This document shows, piece by piece, positions 1 through 9,230 of a DNA stretch of 11,569 bases (position 1 is the first letter of the stretch; each line of letters begins with the position of its first letter). The stretch is from Conidiobolus incongruus B7586 (Eukaryota > Entomophthoromycota > Entomophthoromycetes > Entomophthorales > Conidiobolaceae). Location: NCBI GenBank assembly GCA_000697335.1, contig JNEM01011183.1, positions 1-11,569 on the forward strand. The letters run 5' to 3'. The position numbers and the translations under genes are program-made. Under the pieces are notes generated by a model. It did no database searches, was not told where the DNA came from, and worked only from the letters and a program-made list of their open reading frames with translations.

Positions 1-1330
1 ATAATAATAATATAGTAATTTTTACATTTATAAATACACAAAAATATTGGGTAAAGACTAAAAACTTATATCATATGAAATAATATTGATAAATTAAAAT
101 GAAGGTATTTAAAAATAATATCTATCAATAATTATTTAAATTAAAATTGTTATTTTTTTTTACTTTAATAACTCCTATATCAATTAAAATTTTAAGATGA
201 ATAAAATATTTGTAAGGTGAAGAATATCCTTGTGATTGAAATTATTTTTATGATTTGAAAAAAAAAATAAAAAGATATATTATAATGTTTAAATATTTGA
301 TTAAATATTTATAAAGCATTAAAACTTGTTTAATTAACAATATATATAAATATACTGTTAGTAAGCTTGAGAAATTGTTAATATGACAATAATATTATTA
401 AGATATATATCAACAAAAATCTATGTTAAGTTGCTTGCGATATTACTAGAAAAATTTTTAAATTGATTATCATCAAAAAATGTCTTTATAATTCATCGCA
501 ATAAAAGAATTATAAAAATATTTTTTAAATTGTATAAATCAGAAACTAGAGAGAACTTATATTAATATTGTATTTAGTCATTTTAATTTTAATTCAAACT
601 TATGAATTTTTTCAGATATAATTTACAAAATAACAATTGATAATGACATCAATATTTAGTATAACTTTAACTATATAAGTTCAGTCAATAAACAAAAGAT
701 TAAATTATCATATTATATTCTAAACTTATTAAACAACAATACCCATGAACTACAATATTGTTTTCAAACTTGTGTAATTCTATCAAATCAGATCCAATAC
801 TGTATTCTATTTTTATTTTAATATCAATCACTTTATAACATATATGTGTTAGCGAATAAAATTAATTATCCCTTAATAATTGATAAATTTAAATAGTTTT
901 AATAAGTTAGCTTTTGAAGGGCTAGATACAAAAGTTTGGATTAGCCCTTTCGTTTAGTTTTAATAACAATCACTCACCCTAAAGTTTTATAAAGATTTGC
1001 TAAATTTGATCCTTTGAAAATATCCTCAGTCTTTGAATAAAATTTTTTTTAAAAAAATGATATTTTCATAAGTTATATTATTATAACAGTTATTGTATAC
1101 TCACCAAGTTTTAAAAGGATATATCATACTGATATATTATATTAGAGTGTACTAATTATTATAATTAGAACAATCTATAAAATTTCAATAAAAAGATAAA
1201 TAAATAATTGGAACTGTGAGAAGTTTTCCAATTAAAATATAATTTTTTCCTCATTAAAGGGTTAAGGATAATTAATAGGGAAAGGATCATAATAGTTGGG
1301 TCAATTTTTGTTCTATAATATATCTTTGGC
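1..1330. other. AT-rich gene-free left flank
   Basis: No reading frame here resembles a protein, and I see no tRNA or rRNA fold. The sequence is dominated by A/T homopolymers and TA-rich runs, opening with a short ATA trinucleotide run at 1-13. Two GC-richer spots stand out: the inverted repeat at 909-949, and a purine-rich patch with AGGG motifs at about 1256-1287. An imperfect inverted copy of ATTAATTATCCCTTAA (861-876) lies at 1262-1276, differing by one base of gap. That is mildly notable but may be chance in such biased DNA. The last part probably grades into the promoter of the kinase gene. Confidence 0.6.
909..949. repeat. Interlocked inverted repeats (possible hairpin or pseudoknot)
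   Basis: AAGGGCTA (917-924) is perfectly complementary to TAGCCCTT (942-949). CTTTTG (911-916) is perfectly complementary to CAAAAG (929-934), extendable by a G-T and an A-T pair at 909-910/935-936. The two stems interlock in the order of an H-type pseudoknot (S1, S2, S1', S2'). The first connecting loop has zero length, so both full stems probably cannot form together in RNA without losing a pair. This is one of the few GC-richer patches in the left flank. No gene is visible beside it, so its role is unknown. Confidence 0.4.
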
Positions 1331-1334
1331 GATA

Positions 1335-1486
1335 ATTGGTTCAAATCCCAAACAACTTTACATAATTGCTTCAGATTTGATTGGCTGAAAGTTTAGAAAT
1401 TTTCGCGATGATTGGCTAGAGTATTTGAAATGTTAATATTCTAAATTAAAGTGAAATGGATGACGAATGAAAGTGAAGATGATTGG
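1335..1486 (+). promoter_or_regulatory. Four-CCAAT-box promoter of the polo kinase gene
   Basis: ATTGG (CCAAT on the other strand) occurs at 1335-1339, 1380-1384, 1411-1415 and 1482-1486, all in the same orientation. The second and third are exactly 31 bp apart. Between them lies TTTTCGCGA (1400-1408), which resembles an E2F-type site. TTTGAA at 1424-1429 matches the CHR element of animal G2/M promoters. CCAAT boxes are bound by NF-Y (HAP complex in fungi). By rough hand estimate four pentamers in 152 bp is well above chance at this base composition, whereas TTTGAA alone is not. The cluster ends 26 bp before a sense-strand ATG desert begins, so it sits where a promoter should. Confidence 0.55.
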
Positions 1487-1587
1487 TTAGTGAATAGTAA
1501 TATAACTGATGAGAAAAAATTTTTAAATTATCAATTCCTTGATCATTTACAAGGATTAGATACTGTACTTGTTTTTTTGATAGTTCA

Positions 1588-1653
1588 GTAAGTCTCTTCC
1601 TATTGACTTGTACTATTGTTTTTTACGTGTCATTTTATTTTATCTACTTATAG
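1588..1653 (+). other. Probable 5' UTR intron of the polo kinase gene
   Basis: GTAAGT at 1588-1593 is a full-consensus 5' splice site, and a pyrimidine-rich run ending in CTTATAG reaches 1653. The resulting 66-bp intron matches the 52-66 bp coding introns of this window, and TATTGAC (1601-1607) could serve as branch site. It lies inside the ATG-free leader. If real, transcription starts upstream of 1588, close behind the CCAAT cluster. A second acceptor ending at 1669 would give 82 bp. This is inferred from splice signals only. Confidence 0.45.
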
Positions 1654-1863
1654 TTGAATCAAATCTCAGTTTTTTTCACTTTAATTTATCATATTAATTA
1701 TTGGTTTTTATTACCTTTGTAATATTGAAATCAATATTTCATAACTTGATATTGTTTATTTAATCTAATAATTTTTTTTCAAAATTCAATACAATTTTTA
1801 TAATATTTTAATATTATACTACCTTTTGTCTTGTTTTTGTTTTTTTTTCTTTGAATATATAAT

Positions 1864-3967
1864 ATGGTACATAGTAATTTAAAATGGCCCGCTTTACCTG
1901 AACAAATCCATGACAAAAAGAAGGATACTCTTTATAACGTTGGAAAATTACTTGGCGAAGGAGGTTTCGCGAAATGTTACCAAGTAACTCATCCCTCAGG
2001 TACTCGTTTAGCTTGTAAGGTAGTTTTAAAGGAATCTTTAAAATCTGAGAAGCATAGAGAAAAGATGAAGAGTGAAGTCAAAATCAATGACAAACTCAGA
2101 CATCAGCATATTGTCCGTCTTCATTCTTGCTTTCAGGATCCTAACTATGTATATATAATGCTAGAGCTCTGTGAAAATAAGTCTCTGGTAGACCTTTTGA
2201 AAGCTCGTAAAAGACTATCGGAGGAAGAGGCTAGATATTATCTGAATCAAATGCTCGATGCTATGGAATATTGCCATCGTAACAAAGTGATCCATCGCGA
2301 TCTTAAACTTGGTAACGTTTTTTTAGACTCTAAAATGCACGTTAAAATTGGTGATTTCGGTCTTGCTGCAGAACTTGCATCAGATGATGATCGTAAAAAA
2401 ACTATATGTGGCACCCCTAATTATATTGCTCCAGAGGTATTGTATGATTCTCAAAATGGTCATGACTACAAAGCTGATATTTGGTCATTGGGAGTGATGC
2501 TCTATACTCTTGTTATTGGGACTCCTCCTTTCCAAACACGTGATACAAACGAAATTTACAGGTATTATTAACCATTTAATTTATTTTATTATCATAATAT
2601 TCATCTATTCTACCAGGAAAATTCGAGCTGGTAATTTTCAATTTCCTGCACATGTTGAAGTCTCTGAGCAATTTAAAGATTGTGTCCGTTATATTCTCGC
2701 CACTAATCCAAGTAATATTAAACAGTAATATCTCCTATTCATAATTCTTATCCATTTGCTTAGAGGATAGACCCAATATTGAGCAAATTAGACAACATAA
2801 TTTTTTCAAAAAATTTATACCCAAAGCTATGCCAACTACTGCTTTAGAAACTAGACCAGATTTTACTTACGAAATACGCGAACATGAACTTATCCTTGCC
2901 ATGGGTGATAAGGGTACTATATACTATTCATATCTTAAATGCTTCTCACTAATCTTATATTATCTCTTTCAGATAAAGAAACAATTGCTAAGGCTTCTGA
3001 ACAACAACCGCAAATTACTCAACCTACACCATCTCGTAAGTCACATTTAATATTGCTTAGTTTAATTTAATAATGTATATTGATTTTTTCTTTCAATATA
3101 GAGCTCAAACGTAAGCTTTTCAACTATCAAATGACTCCCAATAAGAAACGTACACTCGATCCTGCTCCTATTACTGACCCTCCTGCTTCCAAAGCTGAAC
3201 GCAGTACATTCCTTACATTACCTGATATGGCCAACTATTCCTTTTTGGAAACAACCCACTTTAACATCAAACAAGCCTTTGATTATATTCGCAAATTTAA
3301 GACACTTGAAGATCTTGATCGCCTTACCGATTGTGACTTGAAAGTACCTGTATTTATTAAAAAATGGATTGATCATGGAACAAAATATGGCTTGGGCTAT
3401 CAATTAACTGATGAGACGGTTGGTGTATTTTTCAAAGATTTTACCACTCTAGTCCGTAATCCAGCCGAATCCAAATATCAATACCTATACTATAAATCAG
3501 GATCTACTCGCAATTCAGTTACCACAGAATCTTACACTGCTGAGGAAGTACCTGAAACGCTTGCCAAAAAGACAAAACTTTTCGAAAGCTATCGCAACTA
3601 TATGCGCGACAATCTCAGCTCTTCAGTTCCCAATGTCCCCTACGGAGGCTCGGATTCACTTGTGTTTTTGACTAAATTTGTCAGAACTCATCACGCTGCC
3701 ATGTTCCGCCTCAACTCCAAGACTATCCAGATTAACTTTTATGATCACTACAAACTTGTGATCTCTGAAGAAGGACGTGCTGTAAATTTGGTCCACCCTT
3801 CAGGTTCTATTGATTCCTTCAAAATGGCCGAGATTATCTCTGCTCATTACAAGGTTCCTGGTTCCAACCCAACCACTGATACCGAAGATATATACTATCG
3901 CCTCAAATATGTCCAAGATATGCTCGATAACATCTTGAAGAAACAGACCCCAGTTACTAACCAATAA
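1864..3967 (+). CDS. PLK1: Polo-like kinase (PLK1/Cdc5/Plo1 type), five exons
   Basis: Mitotic Ser/Thr kinase that binds primed phospho-sites at centrosomes or spindle poles, kinetochores and the division site. Splicing gives exons 1864-2561, 2617-2711, 2764-2913, 2973-3035 and 3102-3967. Introns of 55, 52, 59 and 66 bp all have GT..AG ends and the frame is unbroken: 623 aa, close to human PLK1 and yeast Cdc5 in size. The kinase domain is about residues 23-279: glycine loop LGEGGFAKC (30-38) with the polo-type A-x-C, Lys52, Glu71, HRD 144-146, DFG 164-166, activation Thr180 in KKTICGTPNY, and APE 189-191. A linker (about 283-375) has T333-P and T347-PNKK, the latter a full CDK-type site. The polo-box domain (about 424-610) keeps the phosphopeptide pincer: Trp424 in KKWIDHGTKYGLGYQL, His551 and Lys553. 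All catalytic and binding residues are present. ATG 1864 is chosen because no ATG occurs on this strand between 1512 and 1863. Identity is very secure. Exon joins are inferred from splice motifs plus family alignment, and also give the expected NPKDRPNIEQI at the kinase end. Confidence 0.95.
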
Positions 3968-4187
3968 CTTTCACTCTCTTGTTCAACATTCTATAATTTT
4001 AAAATTTGTAAATTTCTGTCAATACTCTCTTCAATTCAACTCAACTCAACTATTACAATGCATACTCAACTAATAAAATCAAATTACACTACTTACCATT
4101 ATTTCCACACAACCAATTATCATCCACTCTGATTATTGATTCCAAATTATTACATATACACTTTAGTTATTAATACTATTCAATAAA
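3968..4187 (+). terminator. 3' UTR and poly(A) signal of the polo kinase gene
   Basis: From the stop codon to the AATAAA at 4182-4187 the sense strand is strikingly C-rich and G-poor (by hand about 50 C and 7 G). The bias vanishes straight after, as expected if it marks transcribed 3' UTR. An earlier AATAAA at 4072-4077 could give a shorter form. A (TCAAC)3 run sits at 4036-4050 and half of it recurs in the 3' UTR of the other gene. Confidence 0.55.
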
Positions 4188-4263
4188 CTATTATATAATT
4201 ATTGTTTTTAAATTCATTCTTTTAAAATTTTTATAAAAAAATTTTATAATATAGAAAAAGTGT

Positions 4264-4282
4264 TAATAATAATAATAATAAT
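4264..4282. repeat. (TAA)6 microsatellite
   Basis: Six uninterrupted TAA units plus one base, just beyond the 3' end of the polo kinase transcript. A likely polymorphic marker with no known function. Confidence 0.9.
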
Positions 4283-4817
4283 ATGATTAGTTTAAATAAT
4301 TTAACTTCAATTTAATTTCTAATTTTTTAAAAAATAAAGGAAAAAAAATAATATAAAAAAATTAATATTAATTCAAATTATTTATAATTATAATTTAATT
4401 ATTTATAATATATTAATCAAATTACTATAGAAAATAATTATACATATATATGTTTTTAAAGCATTTAATATTTATAATCAATTATAATTAATTGCATTAT
4501 TTATTATATCAATTGATAATATTATTAGTTATTAAATTAAAATATTAATAAAAATGATTATTATAAAATATATAATATTTTATAATATTATTTTTTTTAT
4601 TTTTTTATTTAAAAATATTAGTTAATTAGCCTATAAACTTTGAATATTATATATAAGATATATTAAATATATAATCAACTCTTTTTCCAAATATTTATTA
4701 AAAAAATTAATAAACTTAAGCCAATATTGTTTTTGACATATAAGTATTATTTTTAAGATAATTTAGGAAAATAAATTTAAAATTTAAGATTTGTTATTAA
4801 ATTATATGCGATTTGAA

Positions 4818-4824
<7 letters not shown>

Positions 4825-4850
<26 letters not shown>
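4825..4850. repeat. (TA)13 microsatellite
   Basis: Thirteen uninterrupted TA dinucleotides, the longest pure repeat in the window. Such tracts can extrude cruciforms and vary in length between strains. Confidence 0.95.
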
Positions 4851-7218
4851 ATGGATAATATAATTATAAATATAGTGATTTTATGAATAAAATATATGTC
4901 ATTATTAAAATCAAACATCATCCATTAAAATTTAGTTGTATACTTGATAATGAATACTTTTATGAATAGCTTTCATATTTAAAATTCTTTTTGAAAAAAA
5001 TAAAACTAATTAATTTATAAATAAAAGGATTATCTATTTTAATATATATATCAGAGATCATTTGAAATAATTCATTGAATTTTTAGATTCTCTCTTAAAA
5101 TATCTTGAAAAAAAATTCAATAGACTATATTTTAAGTGAAAATTAATTAAATGAAAATAATAACTAAAAATGATTTTATATGATTTTAAGATTATATTCA
5201 AGTATTAAATTGAAATATTCTAAATTCGAATAATTTGCTTGAATAAGATATATAAATTAATAAATATTGATTAATAATTGATTATCACAGTTAATTCTTA
5301 AAATTACATATTGACAAATTAATTAATATTACAAAAACTTTTGAATTATAAATGAATACGATATTAAATTATTATTGTGATAAATACTGATGTAAAAAAT
5401 ATTCAAATCAATGATAATTAAAAATTGTATAATATTTCTTATTAGTATTACTAATGAAAAATTAATATAATATAATATAATATCTTTAATTTTGACATTA
5501 AATTAGGAATGAATTCAGTAGGCTGGATAAATTAAATATCTCAGTAAATATGTAATATGATATAACTAAAAATTGACTCAACTTAAGAATCTATATTATA
5601 TAATAATTAGCATATTATTATATCATACAAATAATTTAAATATCTTTAAGAGATTAACAACAATTAAAAATATATTAATTTTCAAATCCAATGCTGTGAT
5701 TTGATTTTAAATCAGAGTATGAATGATTTTAGTAATCATTATCTTGAGAACTTGAATATGGCATTAGATTAATATGATACATTGAATTATTATAAATAGT
5801 TGAATACAAAAATTGATTTAAAACTTAAGTTTGAAATAGAGAAAACAAGCAATTGAATCATCAATTTGAATAATTATAAAAATCATAGTACCAATATAAT
5901 TAATTATTATATTTTCAATATAAAATTGATCAAAAATACATTAAAAATATATTCAATAGAGAGTATTAATATTAATATTAATTGCAAATAATAATTTAAA
6001 TTAGAACCTTTACACATATAATAAAAAGCTGAAAAGATAATGAACATAACAAATTGTAGCAAAATAAACTAGATTCAAGCTAGAGTTGCATAATATTAAT
6101 TATTAGATTTATTACGCTTAAAATGGCTTACCTACATAGATTATATCTTAATGATAAATTTCAAATTTATCAAACTTTTAATTCATTGAATCAAATATTA
6201 AATATATATATATATTTGTATTAGATCTAACCACCAGATTTAAACCTTTTAATAACGAGAAAAAAAATCTCTCAAAATTTTCAATAAGTCAATACGACTT
6301 CACTTTTACATATTCTGAACAATAATGAGCAAAGTGACCTCAACAACTTAATTAAATTCTAATTATACCAAAAATTTTACATATCACTAATTTCCAATAC
6401 AATTCCCAAATTAGCTCAATATCCCAAAATAGTATTTGAGAAAAATATTTTTAAATTTGTTATAAAATTTAAAAAAAATATTATTATATTTTTCAAATTT
6501 TTAATGATTTCATAAATTTATTAAAGAAAAAAAAATTAGGAGAACAAAATTACCCAAAATTTGAAATTAATATGCAAAATTAATAATTTAAAACCATATA
6601 AATCATTTTAAATTTTTGTTTATTAATTTCGTCATAATTTATTATTGTCTTAAATTTAAAAATTTACTAAAAAGAAAAAAAAAATAATATTCACTAGATT
6701 TGAAAAACAAATATTATTAATATTTTGCCAAGATTATAGTAATCACAAAAAAATAATAATCATTTTCAAAAATTATATAATATTACCTTAATGAGTATAT
6801 ATTGAGTTTAATAGAGGGATGATTTCATTTTGAGGTTGATAATTGGTTAAAAATCCAAAAGTAGACTCATATTTAACAGATGATTTAAAAATAATATCAG
6901 ATCAGGTTTTTTTTAATTCATAATATGAGAATTTAAATATAACTTAAGAGAATTAATTTTGTTGGCAATTTTGTAATTGTAAAAAGTTAACTTTTGGTGT
7001 AATGTTATATAATGAATAAATATATACATCAAGCATTAATATCGCTGATAATTTCATTATACAATATTATAGTCTGTTTATTAAGTTTAACATTGATTAC
7101 TTATAATTTTAAACTTGAAATACATTATTTGAACCAATATATAACAGTGTTAAATTTAAAACTAATAAACAAAATAAAATTGGTAAATATAATACATCAA
7201 CTATATGTAATATTTAAA

Positions 7219-7449
7219 TTTATTGGTATGTTATGTTATATTGTATAATTAATTAAGTTGTCTTAATGATGATGTATATGGTTTTGGAGTGATTTTGAGG
7301 GTTATTCTGGAATATTAATAATAACAATAATAATATGTTAACGATCTTATTGAAATTTGAGTCGAGATGGTGATGGTAGATACTATATACGAGGGAATGA
7401 TATAAAGATCAAAAATGGGTTGAGTTGAGATAAAGTGATAGCAGATAAT
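7219..7449 (-). terminator. 3' UTR and poly(A) signal of the Skt5-like gene
   Basis: Read on the minus strand, the stretch after the stop codon is C-rich and G-poor (by hand about 52 C to 10 G over about 225 nt). It ends at AATAAA (complement of 7219-7224), 226 nt past the stop. The same bias and nearly the same distance occur behind the other gene. TCAACTCAAC lies at 7419-7428 on this strand. Confidence 0.55.
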
Positions 7450-9230
7450 TTAGCAAATGATACATCCTCCCTTTTTAGATTTTTTCTTTTTACTCGTTTC
7501 GGGCTCTTTCTTGATGCTGTCTCCACGGCGCCTTCTCCTCTCTTCCTTGAGCTTCTCAAGTCTTTGCTTAGCTTCTTCACTGCCTTGAGCAACTGCCTTA
7601 GTGTACCAGTGAATGGCAGCTTCTTCATCGGGCTCGACACCGACACCAAGCTCGTTGTAGTAGCCCATGGCATACATTGCCTTAGGAAGTCCCTGATTGG
7701 CTGCTTTTTGACACCATTTATATGCGAGGTCGTCACTCTGCATAAGAACGAGAGGAGCTCCAGTCAAATACCACGAACTCATGCTCATTTGAGCTTTGGC
7801 ATAACCACGGATGGCTGCGCGACGATAGTAGCTGATAGACATGGCAGGATCAACGGGACAACCGTGTTCACCAAACTCGTAATTGTACCCGAGCTGATAT
7901 TGTGCGGGTTCATAGTCGAGTTCGGCACATTTTTCTAACACTTCTTTCGCTTCGACGGGATCTCTAAAGCCGAGATCTTCTTCGTATAATCCAAGTAGGA
8001 TGAGTGCCCATGTGTAAGCACCTTGTGGTGATTCCCGCGTGGCATAGTTAGCTGATCTTCTCAAGTAAAATTGGGCAGCTCTAGAAGATGGTTGTAATTT
8101 TAATTCACCATAGATGAAGGCAATGCCCATTCTCTAAAATTTAACGTTAATAATTTATTTAATAAATTAATCAAATTAAAACTTACATAATTAGCAGTGG
8201 GATCACATCTTGAGCAAGCTTTTTTATAATATGCGAGAGCTTTACTGATCTCTTTACGCTTTTCGTGATACATAGCCATTTTAAACATGGCGGCAGCACT
8301 GCCCAATTTACTAGCTGACAAGTAGAGACCATGTGCTTTACTGAGGTTTAAGCTGCAGCCGTTGATTCCAGACTCGTACCAGGTGCCGATCAAGTAGGTA
8401 GCATCTGGATGATGCTTTTTGTATAGTCGCTTGATCCAGAAGACACCCTCTTCGATCAACTTTTGAAAAGCCTCGTCACTGACAGGATTGAAGTTGGGAT
8501 CAAAGTACTTGTAGTCATCATCGTTGTAGTAGGCTCCATACTTGAGACTATCCAATTGATCAAAAATGAATTTGGCGTATTCCATTTGAATTTCTAAGTC
8601 TTTGGTCTTGAGAGCGGAATCCCTATAGATTTCCAGCATTGGCAACTGTGTCGTTAATGTAGTACTCAATCGATTACGCTCCGGAAGACTGAGATTACTC
8701 GCAGTACTGATGATACTTAATCTGCTTCCGTTCCTATTGTCGTAATTGCTCATAATACTGAGACGAAAGTCAGAGCTACCTTCTGAATTTTCAAAGAGGG
8801 AAGAGTCTCTCAATTGGGACATGGGTCTAGAGGGTTTTCTCTTTACTCTGGTTATGGGAGATATTCCAGGCACAAATTCATTTAAATCATTCACACTTGA
8901 AGAAGTGGCTAACCTTGTGGATTCCGGAGGGGAGTGGTCTATGTCACGCTCGGGATCTGAATCATATGCAAAAGCCTGTCCATAAATAGGATTGGGTTTC
9001 TCTAAAGGTTCTTCATAAGGTGAAGACATATCAGGAGTGAGTTCCGGCATAGTTGTCGGAGGCTCTATTTCGGTTTCGGAAGGAGTTCTGGAGTTAAAAG
9101 AGCTTCCAATCGGGCTTCCGGATAAAGTTTCAGATTCTAAAGGCTCTTCAGGTAAAGGTTTTTTAAGTTTGGTATCATAAGGAAAAGGTTCCTCATTTAT
9201 TTGGGAGTTTGGACTTATAACAGAAGTCAT
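7450..9230 (-). CDS. SKT5: Sel1-repeat, prenylated chitin synthase activator (Skt5/Chs4-like), two exons
   Basis: Members of this fungal family bind and activate chitin synthase (Chs3 in yeast) and help place it at the septum or bud neck. Exon 1 is 9230-8187 and exon 2 is 8133-7450, joined across a 53-bp GT..AG intron in phase 0, giving 575 aa. Residues 1 to about 195 are disordered and rich in Pro/Ser/Glu, with a basic patch VKRKPSRP and three RLS motifs (Ser158, 172, 189). IYRDSALKTKD...MEYAKF (about 201-220) is the segment that precedes the repeats in this family. Seven Sel1-type repeats run about 274-532, the best being 422-458, 459-496 and 497-532. The tail has RRRRR, then KKKKSKKGG and the CaaX box CIIC (Cys572), predicting a farnesylated, membrane-bound protein. 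The start is the ATG at 9230: the open frame extends five codons upstream only to a TTG, and no ATG lies on this strand from 9231 to 9494. Skt5-like paralogs are common in fungi, so the exact orthologue is uncertain. Confidence 0.88.

Larger units (their letters stand above)
4188..7218. other. AT-rich gene-free region between convergent genes
   Basis: About 3 kb with no supportable gene on either strand, no tRNA-like fold and no recognisable transposon protein or long terminal repeat. Content is A/T homopolymers, TA and TAA microsatellites (see separate entries) and short iterations such as TATAA units at 5466-5480 and TATTAA units at 5964-5981. An open frame at 7012-7248 (+) encodes a low-complexity I/L/N/Y/K-rich peptide typical of random AT-rich DNA. 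The span is long for the gap between two tail-to-tail genes, since no promoter is needed there. Confidence 0.6.

Noticed and set aside
861-1276. Inverted near-copies of a 15-16 bp AT-rich sequence (861-876 and 1262-1276) as transposon ends
   Set aside because: One-base gap, very AT-rich core, no target-site duplication or internal gene seen; chance is a fair explanation.
2829-3050. Separate small protein in the middle of the kinase gene
   Set aside because: It is exon 3 of the kinase read through intron 3, which happens to lack an in-frame stop; the later residues are out of frame.
3080-3101. ATG at 3080 as the start of a separate polo-box protein
   Set aside because: 3036-3101 is a 66-bp intron with GTAAGT and CAATATAG ends that joins the polo-box exon in frame to the kinase. 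The first residues from 3080 are intron sequence.
3218-3403. Open frame of 61 codons on the minus strand
   Set aside because: Antisense to the polo-box exon; no independent support.
7012-7248. Open frame of 78 codons on the plus strand
   Set aside because: The peptide is low-complexity I/L/N/Y/K, as random AT-rich DNA gives. It has no homology I recognise, sits in a gene-free zone, and its end overlaps the poly(A) signal of the minus-strand gene.
7383-7736. Open frame of 117 codons on the minus strand
   Set aside because: Wrong-frame shadow of exon 2 of the Skt5-like gene that runs into its 3' UTR.
7435-7938. Open frame of 167 codons on the plus strand
   Set aside because: Lies wholly antisense to exon 2 of the Skt5-like gene, whose Sel1 repeats and CaaX box prove the minus-strand frame is the coding one.
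8746-8985. Open frame of 79 codons on the plus strand
   Set aside because: Antisense shadow of the disordered N-terminal part of the Skt5-like protein.
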